Shown: one piece after another, positions 1-23,200 of the stretch
Position numbering within the stretch: the stretch's first letter is position 1
How the letters are laid out: each line of letters opens with the position of its first letter
Assembly: GCA_907165275.2 (NCBI GenBank)
Contig: OU015659.1
Coordinates: 7,916,501-7,980,500 of the forward strand
Reading direction: 5' to 3'
From: Zygaena filipendulae
Lineage: Eukaryota; Arthropoda; Insecta; Lepidoptera; Zygaenidae
DNA length: 64,000 nt
Position numbers and translations under genes: made by a program
The notes under the pieces: model-generated
Told to the model about the DNA's origin: nothing
Seen by the model: only the letters and a program-made list of their open reading frames with translations
Databases searched by the model: none

Positions 1-83
1 AAATGTACCTTGTATCACTCTGGATCACTGTTGTTCCTTATAAGTGAAAGAATTTTTAAAATTGGTTCGGTAGATCTAGAGAT

Positions 84-302
84 AGTTGTTCCGCCTTGGT
101 TTTACCCGCGGGAAATTCGAAGTTACCGCGGGAATTCCGGAATAAAAAGTATCCTATGACACTCAAGATCAGTGCAGCTTCCTATATGTGAAAGAATTTT
201 CAAAATCGTTTTAGTAGTTCCAGAGATTACCCCCTACAACGTCACAAACTCACAAACCCAGAAACTCACAAACTTTTGCTCTTTACAATATTAGTATAGA
301 TA
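84..302 (-). repeat. Dispersed retroelement-like repeat copy
   Basis: This carries the 'ttacccgcggg...gggaattccgg' block and ends towards 'attagtatagat'. The '...agagattacccc' middle marks the subfamily also seen at 25660 and, inverted, at 43610. Confidence 0.6.
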
Positions 303-396
303 TAGATGATCGAAAAAGATGTTCAATTTATGCGGGTGTAATAGTAGTGAACTACTATTAAATCCTAATATTAATAATGTGATTGTGAGTTTGTTA

Positions 397-633
397 CGGC
401 CGCACTCAGAGTCGACTTTAATGATTACTTAGTTAAGTATAGACTTTTAAAACAAAACTGCCGCAATCAGACAAGTTTAACAAATTAATGTTAATTGGTA
501 TTTAACTAATTAAGTTACATCTCATTAAATGCCAATTAAAATTAATTTACTGAACGTCTCCGATTGCGGCAATTTTGTTTTAAAAATCTATACTTAACTA
601 AGTAATCATTAAAGTCGACTCTGAGTGCGGCCG
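397..633. mobile_element. Palindromic MITE copy 1, PIF/Harbinger-like
   Basis: This is a 237-bp element that is almost one long inverted repeat. It starts CGGCCGCACTCAGAG and ends CTCTGAGTGCGGCCG-type, with internal 'aaaacaaaactgccgcaatc' mirrored on the other arm. It is flanked by TTA on both sides (394-396 and 634-636). Same-length copies lie at 28668 and 29057. The 3-bp TTA/TAA duplication is the PIF/Harbinger signature. There is no coding capacity, so it would have been moved in trans. Confidence 0.85.
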
Positions 634-682
634 TTAGACTTTTACGTATTTAAGACTCTACCGATAATCATCAAATTTTGCC

Positions 683-790
683 TACACGTTGTAAGGGGAA
701 CAGGAAAGGATATAGGGTTATTCTATTCCGGGATACCCGCAGGAACTCCGAAATTAACGCGGGTAATTAACCACGTAGAACAGCTTCTAT
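683..790 (+). repeat. Partial dispersed retroelement-like repeat
   Basis: This is the 3' part only: 'cacgttgtaaggggaacagg', then 'ttccgggatacccgcagg' and a degraded 'gaacagctt' end. Confidence 0.5.
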
Positions 791-870
791 ATGTATATGT
801 ATAAAACCTTTCTTTTTAATCGGTGTTTGAGGAATTTTTATTTATTTATTTACTAAGATTTATAGGTACA

Positions 871-1058
871 CTAGCTGTCCCCCGCGGTCTCACCCGCATT
901 AATTTCGAAGTTCCCGCAGGGATTTTGGGATAAAAAGTACCCTATGTCCTTTTCTGTATTCTTGACAGTGTGTATACAAAATATCATAATGATCCGTCGA
1001 GCCGTTGAGGCGTGAAAGCGTAACAAACAAACTCACTTTCGCATTTATAATGTTAGTA
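871..1058 (-). repeat. Dispersed retroelement-like repeat copy
   Basis: This is a nearly full copy, beginning CTAGCTGTCCCCCGCGG and ending in the 'actttcgcatttataatgtt' motif. Confidence 0.7.
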
Positions 1059-1600
1059 ATTATTTTACAGAAGCGCTAAATTGTTTTGATCATTCGGTGT
1101 TCAGTTTTCGGCCAAAGGTTGCTATTTGACTCAAGTTTGACTCGTAACCTTTGTAATTTTGACACTGCTGCCATAATTGAGCATTCTTATCATTACGACG
1201 ACGTTACAGCTAGTCAAATTAGGGGCGTCTGTGGTTTGGGTCTTTGATAATCTCTAATTAAACAAATTGCTGTTCAAGATATTATTATAGGTATGTAGGT
1301 ATCTAACCTAACTTCTAAGAGGTGCGAAGGTGACTCGAGTGAGGGAGATCGTTAAAGAGGTCATAATATTATTACTATGATATCGTAATATTATTACTAT
1401 AATATCGAAGCACTCGCTTAGACCTCCTTACCTCATAAGTAAACGTGATCCGAGATGTAATATATCGGAGATAGAAAATTTGATGCAGTCGAATGTCCTT
1501 CCCTGTACGCCTGAGAACGTGAATGAATATTTAATTATAAATCGGTTGAGTAGTAATGAAAGTGTAACAAACAAAATCAAACAAACTCGTATTCGGATTC

Positions 1601-1804
1601 ATAATCCTTACTATTATTATAAATGTGAGTTTATTTGTCTTTTGTTTTTGGTTTCGCGCCTCAACGCGCCTCAACCAATTATCATGAAATTTTGCATACT
1701 GCAAAGAGTACATAGAGAGAGAAGGACATAGAGTACTTTTTATTTCGGAATTCCCGTGGTAACTTCGAAATTACCGCGAGTGAAACCGTAGGGAACAGCT
1801 AGTG
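1601..1804 (+). repeat. Dispersed retroelement-like repeat copy
   Basis: This runs from 'ataatccttactattatta' to 'gtgaaaccgtagggaacagc' followed by TAGT. Confidence 0.65.
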
Positions 1805-2149
1805 CTTGCCTATTAGTATAGTTGGCATAATGTTACAAGTACAACGGAAGAAAGACCAGATACATACCTACTTACCTATATGCCTATATTAGGTATACCT
1901 ATACTTGTAAAATGTAGAAAACAGTAATATTTATCATAGCGCTTTTTTAACTAACTTCCAAAAAGGAGGAGCTCTTCGGCTGTATGTATGATGTCTTTTT
2001 TTACACTGCAAACCATTTAGATTTCTTGTCATAAGGGTGGAGCTACATACGAGTACATATTACAAACAATGGGTGGGGTGCGACACATTGTAATTAATGG
2101 TTGAAAATATTTTATTTTACACAATAAATGCTGTTTTAAATAACAATTA

Positions 2150-2185
2150 CCACTACGGTGCGTTCCAGTGAAACGGAAGGAAAGC
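2150..2185 (+). promoter_or_regulatory. Putative 5' UTR/promoter edge of gene 1
   Basis: Base composition changes sharply from AT-rich repeats to a CpG-dense block (about 2155-2290) that contains the proposed first coding exon. A transcription start is likely just upstream, but no TATA box or initiator could be fixed. Confidence 0.3.
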
Positions 2186-4888
2186 ATGTGGGGCGGCGGT
2201 GCGCAGTGCGTGCACGCCTCGCTGCCGCGCGGCTCTCGCGCCCAGCCGCCCACGCTCAGCGGCGCTATAGCCAGCCGCCGCCCGCCCAGGTGACTGATGC
2301 TCTTGTTGTTTGTTTTGTTTATTTTATACATGTCGCAGTGATCTAGCGTAATCAGCTGTTCAATTGAGTTTTTAAACATTTTTTTTGCTATATACCTATG
2401 GATTTTGTATGTTTCAGTAATAACAGAACAAATTAATTTTGAGGCTGATCAGATAACTAAATTAAATTAAATTTATTGGTACCGAGAATGTTTGCGATCA
2501 TCTATATTACTTATTATTAATGAAAAAAATAAATTAAAAGAAACGATCTGGTAGTTTTCGAGACTGAGCTTATGGCAATACAGAATCGTTTTCTGAGAAT
2601 TTTTCAGTTTAGAAACCATATAATTTCCTTGCAACACTTTTTTTATAGTCAAAGAGTTGCGAGGCAAACTCGGAGTTTGCGGCCTGTTTCCCAAATGATA
2701 TAATTTTATTTAAATTTGCTTTTCAGACCGACGCCACCGTCGCCAACGCTCCTAGCACAAATCGACTCGTCGGTCGCCTGTCTATGGCTGCTGACTCCGT
2801 TGTCAGCTGGAACAGCAGTGGTTGCGGTACTCGTTGCAGTTACCACTAACAACTGGCTTCACACCGAGGAGAATGTGCTGAATCCAGCGTACAACGGCAC
2901 GGGGAGGCATGACTTAGTCGCGAAGTACACTGTGTCGGGGTTATGGAGGATATGCCATACAGAACGTAAGTTTAACTTTTTGTTTTTTTATTGTTAAGAT
3001 GTAATACCAAAAGATATTAAATGATGAAAGTTTGTGGTAGTGTGTTAAATAACTGAGTGCGACAATGCGAGGCAAAGTGATTGATGGTTGATGCGTACGA
3101 CGAAATAAAACGAACGAAAAAACCTAGTTTTTTTCAGTATTTGTCAATTTTTTTTTTACTAAATAAAGACCCGAATTTCTTAGATCAGATTACAAAGATT
3201 CCGCTACAAAAATATCGGCTAAGTTTTAATTATTATTTTTCTGTCGAGAAAATATGACAAAATGAATTTAGATGAGCATACAGATAAAATATGCTTTGGA
3301 TTAACACATAGACGTGCAATATTTTTTATCCCAAAATTTCCAACGAGATCTTGAAATTTACCTTCTCGAAATCGCGCGGAAGAGCTATTTTACCAGTATT
3401 CATATTTTAATAATAAATTATAATTGGCCATGGCTTTGTAGTCGCATAGTTAACCAATTTCATTTGTTTGTATTGAGAGTTTGTTCGGCAATAGGGTGTA
3501 GCGGTGGTCCTATTAATTAACGTTCATTTTGTGGGCATCGGATAAATACTATATCCAATCGTATCTAATTACGACTTACGAGAGATATCCGATCGGCTGA
3601 ATAAGATATATCCTATAACCCATCAGACGTCGTAATGGAACGGAGAAGGTATTTTAACCTTATTTGTTACTATACTTTTTTCCAAAATAGCTCGACCAGT
3701 TTCCATTTTTTTTTCGCGTTCGGTAGGTTTTATTATTTATACCTACCATAAATTATGTTATCTATCTAAATATGTAAAAATGAATTGCTGTTCGTTTGTC
3801 TCGCTAAAAATCTAGAATGGCTGGACCGATTTGGCTGATTTTGATCTTGAAAGATTTTTGAAAGTTCAGGGAAAGTTAAAACGGTGGGAAGTTTAGAGTT
3901 CCTGCGGAAATTCTGAAACTCACGCGGGTGGATCCACGGGCACAGCTAGTTAATATAGTTTTAAAATGCGACATTGGACTCAATTTTATAATGTTAATTG
4001 GTAAATTCCGAAGAAAATCAAATTTCTCCATGAACTATTCATCGCTACTTACCTACATACCTACCATTGTAGATATATTTTTTCTGCGCTTGCGAGTTTC
4101 AGATGTGTATTCTCTTCAAAGAGACATCACAAGTCACGAGATAAATTGTATCTATAAAAGTGCAGGTCTACCTATATACCTAAATAAAAAAGGAATAACT
4201 GTTGTCCAATAGACACGATTGTTTTAAATGGCACAGTCATGTAGACAATTTAAATGGGTATCTACCAACAACACAAGTTCCAACTTCCGCGAGCGAGCCG
4301 CGAGCGCGATATTCTAGCTGCGATGCATTGTCCTTTCCGTGTGCCCGTTCCATCTCGCCACACTACTGCCTCATCCGCCCGGGAAGTGCATTGTGGCTCG
4401 TCAACCGCACTCGTTCCACTTTCATTCCATTACGCAAAGTCCGCTGAATGATGCTGCTTCGCTGTCGGTCCGTTTACGACTGGTCCATTTCCCTTTTTTA
4501 AATGGCACCCTATTGTCTCGTTTGCGTTGAATTATCTGTTATTCCAATGTAAATGTAAATGTTTGTATTTTCTATTGTTCCAAGAGCACGATCGCAACCA
4601 GTTAATTAAGTATTTGGTGCGCCAGTGACATTTAGTTAGTGAGAAATGGACTTCTAAGATTTAAAAATTACCTACACTTATATTGTTATTATATTGTATA
4701 ACACAGTTTCACCTGTGTCAATTTTGGGAATTATAGTCCTGCGCTTAAAATGAATACATATTAAATTATATGAAAATCAGTTCAGCCGTCCCGAATGTCA
4801 CGACAAACTTATGTAAGTTTAGTGACATGAAAATCACAATTTCTGTACCATTTTCTAGAATAAATAAATAAATAAAATAAATAAATAA

Positions 4889-4920
<32 letters not shown>

Positions 4921-7575
4921 CGGGGAGACAGACAAAAAAAAATATCATTCATATTTTAATAGAAGAACACAAATAAAGCTCAGTATAAATAAACATAGAA
5001 GGCATCCCAATGTTTCGAAGATAAACTTTAATTTTATTTATAAGTTTACATGTCTTAGATTAAATTTTCTTCGCGGATCCATGAAAATTTCAGAAACTCT
5101 TGGGAACATAAAATATTTATCTATGCGTATGCAGGTATTTTTGTAGGTATATCCAATTTCGTCCATGTACGGTCAACTGTATGAGCGATTGAGTTACATA
5201 TCAACAGCTGAGTTCCACTCTTTGCATCCCCAGTTCAACTTACAAAAATATATTCTTAGTGCAGCTTGCTTTGCATTATAAAAATAATTGAAAGTCTTGA
5301 GAATAGCGTCTACGCTAAGTAACTTGGGTCGTGCGTTGTCCATCAATCAGTCAGTCAGTCAGTCAAATCCTAAAGTTAATATCTACATCTACATACATTG
5401 AATAGGAATCAAAGAAATCTGAAGTAGCAAAAATATCTAGGTAATATATTTTTTCAAGTGTCGTCGCGTCTTTAACGATTTCAAAAAATTTGAATAATAA
5501 AATTTATAATACAAAGATTTTAACTTTATTTCAGCTGGCAGCACGCTCTACCGGTGCCTGGATATACCTTATTTTCCGCTTTCACAATACAAGCCTGATC
5601 CGAGTGACTCTACGAATGCTATACCTTGTAAGTTGAAAAAATTAAATAGGTAGATAAGATTTTTTTAACAATAACTATCAATATTTTAGTGAACTATTAA
5701 AGTATTTTTGACAACACTTGATGGAAGATTAGATTTCTTACAGCCATTTAATTCATTAGATAGTCAAAGTCTCTGTTATCAAATTAGTATTAGTTGACTT
5801 TATTTTAATGGGTTAGCAAAATCTCTCATTTTTGTCATTAAATACCATTAATTAACATCGATTAAAACCATTCATCATTAATTAACCTTCTTAATATAAT
5901 ATGTTTATGTAGATAATTCATATAATTCAATTTATTATGCTATCATTTAGATATTTTCTCCATGGTAAAAAGATCTTATTTAACACTTACCAAATTCGAA
6001 TTAAAAATTTTGGTTCGTTTTTCATTTTCAGACGTGGTAACAAGATCGGCTACACCTCTGTTGCTGGCTGTATTCACGCAGGCGTTCGGAGCACTGTGCT
6101 GCGTGCTCGGCCACTGTGTGAAGGGTCGCCGATTATGCACGTTTATTGCGGGAGTACTCTTCATTGTATCTGGTAATTATAATATAAACATTCAACCAAA
6201 GAGACTGGAAGTTCACAATGTCCAATAAAAAAAATTAATATATACCCACTACCACTTTATGGATGCTTGGCTATGGATGATTCTCATGTTGAATGCTCTT
6301 GCACGAGCAACTATTAGGTACATATATACCTACTGCCTAATTCCAGGCAAGTTTGTCATTGCGAAAAAAACACAAGCTGAATTTATACAGTATACACCCA
6401 TAATGCTGACTGCACTTCATTGCTGAAAAAGATAAATCTTTGTAGGCGGGGAATAGCTGGATGAGAGACAAGAGTATAATCATCATTAAATTATGGTAGG
6501 ATCATTAGTAGAATCTGTTGTGAACGTCTGTCGACTGACAATAATCAATAAACAGTTAAAATGACAAATCCTAATTAATATTATAAATGCGAAAGTGTGT
6601 TTGTTTATTTGTTTGTTACGCTTTCACGTCTCAACGGCTCAACGGATCATCATAAAATTTTGTATATATTATGTTGTCAAGGATACAGAGAAGGACATAG
6701 AGTACTTTAGAGAGCTAGTGAATAATTTTATAGAAATGAGACAAATTAAACACAAAAACGTCATAAAACGTTATTGTTATTTTCTTTCAGGTCTCATCAT
6801 GTTGACCGGGATCGTGATGTACATATCCGTCTTCAAATCCCAAGTGGGTCACAAGTTGCGATACATGACTGTATTTGACGCGCCTCGAATGTCATACAGC
6901 TACGGCTATTCGTTCGGCCTCTATATCAGTGGCTTCGTGGCCGTGGAGTTAGCTGGCACTTCAGCTATATTCTTATTTTTGCAATGGTACCAAAAAGACT
7001 GGATAACAGAGTTGACTGAGAAAGCCAAAGCGGACTGTCGTGCTTGGGATAGAGAATTTGCGTTCTCGGATTTCAGAGAACGCGAGTCGACATTATTGGA
7101 GAGACGAATGACTAAGCGGGATACGTACCCACCAACGGGCTCATCGGCAGCCACTCCGAGGGAGCGGAGGCGTTTTGTTTACGACGGTGACGACATACCG
7201 CATTGCTCTATACATAAAAATAGAAGAATCAATTTAAGTTCAGCATCGCTGAAAGATCTATCTTCGTCGACGCTTTACGGATTCCCAGCGGCCCCACGGC
7301 CAACTGCGTGCGACAATTACTTCGAGGAATTCAAAGAAGTACCTCAAAGCGCGAACACATTAAGCGGTTTGAGGAGCGCGTCAATTTTCCAGTCGCAGGC
7401 GTCGGTTGCGAGCGGACGTTTCCTCGATACATCAGCAGTTGAACCACCACCTTCCAGGGAAGAGGAATTGGTAACATTTGGTGCTGGCGCAAGGGGCGAT
7501 AATCATCATCATCACCCACCACGTCACGACCGCGCCGTCGGAACAGATCCGTACAGCAGGACGACGCCAGTTTGA
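2186..7575 (+). CDS. stg1: Stargazin-like (CACNG/TARP) four-helix membrane protein
   Basis: The proposed exons are 2186-2289, 2727-2965, 5535-5627, 6032-6172 and 6791-7575. All introns are GT-AG, the phases agree and the product is 453 residues. Family knowledge: TARPs are auxiliary subunits of AMPA-type glutamate receptors, and the wider CACNG group includes calcium-channel gamma subunits. Seen: helix 1 (about 54-75), then a first extracellular loop with the claudin-superfamily pattern W78, GLW (106-108), C111, C122 and an NGT glycosylation site at 91. Helices 2-4 lie near 151-172, 180-203 and 232-256. A long cytoplasmic tail is rich in Ser and Arg, has a DNHHHHPPRH run, and ends SRTTPV, a class I PDZ ligand as in vertebrate stargazin. 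Exons 2-5 are firm. Exon 1 (34 residues, Arg/Pro-rich) rests only on the CpG block, the CAG|GTGACT donor and phase, so another first exon is possible. Confidence 0.85.
3768..3953 (+). repeat. Dispersed retroelement-like repeat copy
   Basis: A diverged copy ending 'ctcacgcgggtggatccacg' then GGCACAGCTAGT. Confidence 0.55.
4859..4920. repeat. A-rich low-complexity run
   Basis: An (ATAA)n tract runs into about 30 consecutive A residues. It could be a retroelement tail. Confidence 0.8.
6572..6710 (+). repeat. Dispersed repeat just before the last exon of gene 1
   Basis: Starts 'taatattataaatgcgaaag' and stops after 'ggacatagagtacttt', about 80 bp before the acceptor of the last exon. It leaves an open frame that runs into the exon, so an ORF drawn from 6595 overstates the coding region. 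Confidence 0.65.
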
Positions 7576-8247
7576 TCCAAACACCATTTCAGGCCCTTTT
7601 AAAGCATATCGAATAAGTGATAAAGTGACATTTACCATTTCACGTGTATACCTCCACCCGTGTTTTGTGTGTTGATACGTGATTACGTAAGGACAGTTAG
7701 TAAAAAGTGATTTTCGAATTTATAAACTTACGTGAATAAATTTTGTGTTATTAATTTTTTAATTGTTAAATTTCCTTGATTAAAACACTGCCATTTTGTG
7801 TAAATACCTAAGTACTTTGTTTTGCGCAATTCATCGGTTCTTGCTAAGATTCAGTGCTGAATAGTATTAAGTTGCGTGATGGAACATAGCTGAGGTATAA
7901 ATTCCATATACGTAGTGATTTCAGAAAAAATTTGGTCTAGAGTCTAGAAATTGATAACTACCTAACCCGGTTGGGTTGATTGCCCATCTTATAGTCTTGA
8001 GATATTAATTCCATGGATATAACGCACTGACGTCTATAATAGTGCTTTATCGAGAATATTTTCGCGGAAAAGAAATATTATGAATATTAACTCCAAATTT
8101 AAAAAAAATGATAGGTTTTTGTTTCATTGACGTATAATTACTCAGATTGACATAGAGAGTAACCTTAAAATTTTGCAGAAAAATAGTTTGGAAGAAGCTT
8201 CATTTATTTTAAGTTTACTTAATATATTTTGAAGGAAACGCCGCAAA
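7576..8247 (+). other. 3' UTR of gene 1 and short intergenic spacer
   Basis: Only about 670 bp separate the stop codon of gene 1 from the first ATG of the next plus-strand gene. This stretch must hold the 3' UTR of the first gene and the promoter/5' UTR of the second. No other gene is seen. Confidence 0.6.
7735..7740 (+). terminator. Polyadenylation signal AATAAA of gene 1
   Basis: First AATAAA, about 160 bp after the TGA stop. Confidence 0.5.
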
Positions 8248-18403
<10,156 letters not shown>

Positions 18404-19710
18404 ACCTCGTCTTAGAAGATTTAAGTTTCATGTTACTTACGTGTATTACGTTATTGTTAATGTAGAGCATTATTTATGTTGAGTCTAATTATAGAACAAT
18501 ACAATTTTACTTTTTCATTTGTTAGTCCTAGCTCTGACCCACGGTGGAACCTGGTGCATATCACTCTTAATCCTGATAAGAGTCTGTTAATTTCGGTGAA
18601 AAGCAGATTGACATTGGTAATAATGTTGGTCATGTCTTTTACTTTTTGTAGAGTTACGGCGTTTAGATGCTGGATTACGAGTCCAAACTAGTTTTTAGAT
18701 TGGATAGATTTGTTGTAATTTCTGGACCGACCACGGTTCGAAACAAAGCTTTTACTTTGGCACAAATTCATTATTTTAATCGAAGTGTCTAGTCATCCAC
18801 TAAGATTATTAGTCGAGAAGATTATTATTAGTCGTCCAAGCTCCACTAAAGACAATATTTTGCGTTTAGCGGACGAGTATTATTCATCCGTTTAGTTGAC
18901 GACTAGCAACAGCCATAGAATTTCTACCAAAAAGTGTAAAAACTGGCCCGTGCCGTAGTCAGGCGGAATCATAACACAGTCACGCGTTAAGGCAAAGGAA
19001 TCAGCTAGTGCTAAAGATATCTACTATCTTTAAACGAAAACAAACGGCTATATAAACGGCTGCAACAATTTTCATGAAATTTTGTATTGCAGGAGGTTTC
19101 GGGGGTGATTAATCCGCCTTTTCCACTCCGACCAACTAAACCTGATCAACTAAAACTAATCAACTATTTTTATTCCTAACGAAACAACTATTCACTTGAT
19201 TAGTTAGGAAATAAACGGGTCAACTCTTTTTTATCCCAACGGCACAACTTATAATTATTTCATTTGAGACTAGCGAAATTTTATGTCACGTGATCTTTCA
19301 TTTGCTACTGTCATTCCACATAATATTTTTCATTCTATTCGATAGAGTATAGGTAATCATTGTAAGTTGATTCGTTAAGACCATATATTTAACAGATCAT
19401 ATTAGTTGTTCCGATTAGGAAGAAAGTGTCTCGGAGGGTATCAAACGGATCAACTAGTTGATTCGTTTAGTTGAACGGAATGGAAAAAGGGGATTAATCG
19501 ATCTAGCTAGGTTTCATTTTTAGAAAACGTCGTTTTATCCGTGTTTTTAGGTTGAGTGCTGTTTTGCTACTTAACAACAGATGGCGTTACGAGCAAGGTT
19601 TCATTTTTATCCACAGAGCAAATAAAATTGGCGATGTTTCCGTACAAAGATTTATTAAAAAAAAAAATATACCGTGCAAAGCACGGTCATCCAGGTAATA
19701 TCTATTATAT

Positions 19711-19905
19711 ACTAGATGTGCCCCGCGGTTTCACCCGCGAGAGTTTTGGAATTCCCGCAAAAACTTTTTTTCTAAAATAAAAGTAGCCTAATCCTTATAA
19801 CATCAGCTATCTGTCAGTGAATGTCCCGTTAAAATCAATCCAGCTGTTTCCGAGATTAGCCGGGACAGACAGACAGAAAAAAATTTATAAACTTGTTTTT
19901 TTTAT
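19711..19905 (-). repeat. Dispersed retroelement-like repeat copy
   Basis: Begins 'actagatgtgccccgcggtt', has 'ataacatcagctatctgtca' in the middle and ends with a 'gacagacagacag' run. Confidence 0.75.
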
Positions 19906-20056
19906 GTAAGTACCTACCATATATACTTTCATATGCATTTAGTGAAAAGCTGTTAATTTGGAATCACCAACAGAAACTTCAATTTGATTTATATTTATAG
20001 ATACACATATATTTTTATTTTATATAAAATAAAATAAAATATTTTCGGTTAAATTA

Positions 20057-20062
20057 TTTATT
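20057..20062 (-). terminator. Candidate polyadenylation signal of the minus-strand SLC13 gene
   Basis: AATAAA on the minus strand, about 225 bp downstream of the TGA. Confidence 0.4.
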
Positions 20063-20285
20063 TTCTACAATGTATGTACTTATTAGGTATGCGTATCCTT
20101 GCATAAAATATTTTAACAATGTGTATCGAGTATTTTCTGTTCATGATAGACTAATCCATCGGTAGTCCGATCCAAGCCCTAGAACTGAAAATGCCAAAGG
20201 TGTCCTAGACCTACTACATATTATGCTAAATTAAAATTAAATACTTTCTAACGTAATGCTATAATGCATTTAGTAGTATTAGGTA

Positions 20286-23200
20286 TCAATTAGCTTTAGC
20301 CCAGTCGGGTTTTCCTATTTTCAAATCGGGCCATATTAGAGGAGCATAGATCAGTAAAGCCACCCAGGTTAGAAAGAGAGTGCTAATAGTGGGTCCTGCG
20401 CCTGCTACCATCTGAAACAAGTTTGTTTCCATTACTATCGTCCTAATTAAAATAAACTTTTAAGATAATCGTAAAGGAGACACGAGAAACCACACCATAA
20501 ATCGAAATCTATATGAATATCATAAACAGCAAAGTTTGTAGAGGGTATTCATTTTGATACTTGTAAAATTTCAATTTCAACTGTTTTTCGCATACTTTTG
20601 TCTCGAAACAAAGAGTTCTCCGTGGTAGTTCCTTACACATAAAACTTACAATTTTATTGGTAGGTATGCTAGCAGCACTCTGTGCTATCAAATTTCCAGG
20701 TGTCCCAACAGCCAATACAAAGCAGTAGGACGCTGAATAACCTGTGGCGAGTGTGTACCATAGTGGGTTCTTGCCAATCTCAAATGCCTGTAAACAAACT
20801 CCATCTATTATAAAGGTCACAAACTACATTTGAAGAGTAAAAGTTATCAAAATATATTTATCGATTACGTGATACTAAGAAAATCCCCTTTTTAAATAAG
20901 TACATATTGTATCTATTATATGTGCTGACGCAGCGTGGGTAGGTCCGCTACAATGTGGCCCGACGATTAAGTGAAGGTCGCGGGACGCCATTGGAGACGC
21001 GGGAAGTACAGGACCGGTCGTTGTGGCGATACTTGGAGGATTAGGCCTTCAGTGGACGTCTTTTGACTGATATGAAGATAATATAATATGTTCAAAGTCC
21101 ACAAATTCTTTATTTTGTCACTATGTTTTTATATTCTCTCGCACCACTTTAGTTACTTTAGGTTAGGTTACTTTTGACTGCTGTTCATTTGAATAGGGGT
21201 TCTACGCATAAAGAAGGTTAATTTTGACTCAGTGACAAGATGTTCATCTTGCCAGGTGGTGAGTCTGACGCCAAAGGGTTAATTTCTACACGTAGAACTA
21301 AATTTCGCAAAGAGCAACTGTAACGCAACTCCAAACAAATATATGAGACGCTCAATGCCGCTATAAGACCGCTTTTAAAAAGAGTTGAAGTATAGCTTAC
21401 AGGCTTAATCTACGATTTTTATTAGACATAAATCGATTATATCAGGTAAGAAATGTACAGCTTTACTAACCAGTTGCATTCCTATTGGTGTAATCACATT
21501 ACATACCGCGACATTTGATGCAAAATTAGTGATGAAAATTGTAAATGCTACCAAAATCAAAAGTATTATTGAGTTCGGTAAATCTTTCAGGCTATTTAAT
21601 ATTCCACCAATTTTTCCATTGAAGTCCGTGTAATGTGCCTTAGCCGCCTCAGATAGGGCAAATCCTCCTCCTGAATGGGATGAGTAAAACCATAATTAAT
21701 TATTATTCCTTGATAGGAATAAAAAAACTTATTAGTCACTTTCACCTAGAGATGTGAAGAAGTTTTGCTTAAAAATCAAAACTAGCTGTTTCATGCGGTT
21801 TTGAGTTCCCGTAGAAGTTTCTTGAAATCCGTTTTTACCTGATTACCAGCCAAATTTCAGATCATACTCCGAAGTTTCTGGAGGTTTTGTGTTAGTCAGT
21901 GAACCTTTCGCTTTCTTAAGTAAATGTTATTTTTGTAGGACTGATAAATAGCCCATACCTACCCAAGAGAAACATAAAACTGTAGGGAATCGAATCGTTA
22001 AGTTTCTTCCAATTCAAAACCGGCGCTATGGTCGTCTTTGGTAATTCTTCGTGATCTGATAAGAAAAAATACTTGAAGTGAGATAAAACTGTAAGCAAAA
22101 GAATATATACGCTACGTAAATCGTGCATTAGTTATACATTTTGCAGTAAAATTCTTGAAAAGTCCCAAGTTGTTAGGAAGTAGAAACATCAAGGAACCCA
22201 CAAAGATTGCCGTGGCTGAGTCGAGCACACTGCAAAAGATTTTTTATAAAGTTAAATTTTTAAAACGAGTAGCTGAAATATTTTACATCTACTATTAGAG
22301 AAAAAGCAATCCCTTCAAATTAATAATGAAACAAATATTTAAAATTAAATACATATTACTTGCTAAATTTATATGTGAATGATTAGAAATTCATTGTTTT
22401 GTGTGGAAAAAGAAAGCAGAATTTTAATTTTTAATTATTTGAATTGATTATATTTGAATTGATTAGCAAGTAATACCAATATAAAGAGTCAGAGACGGAA
22501 TCGCTGTAATTTCTTACTATTTTTTGTCATCAATACTGAAGTGGTCTCGTATCTTATCACCCCAACCAGAGAATATTTGGGGAGCTCTACAGAAGAACAT
22601 CGCTATGGCAAGGCTGAACAATATTATTACCATCTGAAAACATCAACAACATTTATTTTAAAGTATTGTGGTATTAAACGGCACCGAACTCTGTAAACAC
22701 TGCCTCTTCTGCTGTCTACATAATATATCTACGAGTACCTATACCTAAAACATAATTTAATATATCTTCACCGTATATACGTTTCCTTTAGGAGCGACCA
22801 AGTTATTGATGGTCTCTTTACAGTAAATCGACGTGGAATCGGCTTAAGCTGAGTACATATTACACTACTCTAGCATTTACCCAATTGGCCATTTTGATAG
22901 CTCTTACTGGAAACTCTTATACGTACGAATGAATGTCGCACCTCGCAATAGCTGATCGAAGGCAAACAAACCTCTTTACAAACTCAACCAGACTATATAC
23001 AATATGATACAGTTACTTATAATAACATACAAAGAATATTAGTAATATTTTTTCTCTTGTCATTGTGTGTGTCCTGGACCTTCCTTTGTCCTGGATCCTT
23101 CAAATTTACTGGTGAATTGACCAGTACAGCAACAAAGTTTATATCTCCCTATAGCCATTAAAGCCGAATCTTTTTATTTAAATCAGTTTCTTCTTATAGG

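Larger units (their letters stand above)
1..2185. other. Repeat-rich intergenic stretch upstream of gene 1
   Basis: No gene is seen here. The stretch holds degenerate dispersed retroelement-like copies, one 237-bp palindromic MITE, a short imperfect tandem repeat of 'ataatattattacta' units near 1368-1405, and a fragment of the 'acttccaaaaaggagg' repeat family near 1945-1995. Short ORFs such as the one at 1480-1731 run through repeat sequence and are not credible genes. Confidence 0.7.
2966..5534 (+). other. Intron 2 of gene 1
   Basis: This 2.6-kb intron holds one repeat copy (3768-3953) and an A-rich low-complexity run at 4859-4920. It also holds a GC-rich, CpG-containing patch at about 4280-4470 that no recognised repeat explains. 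The ORFs across that patch lack family features and splice signals. Confidence 0.6.
18404..20285. other. Intergenic region between the two convergent SLC13 genes
   Basis: Expected to hold both 3' UTRs. A minus-strand AATAAA lies at 20057-20062. One repeat copy (19711-19905) and AT-rich sequence with repeated 'caactaaac/gatcaacta' words around 19120-19460 are seen. No further gene. Confidence 0.6.
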
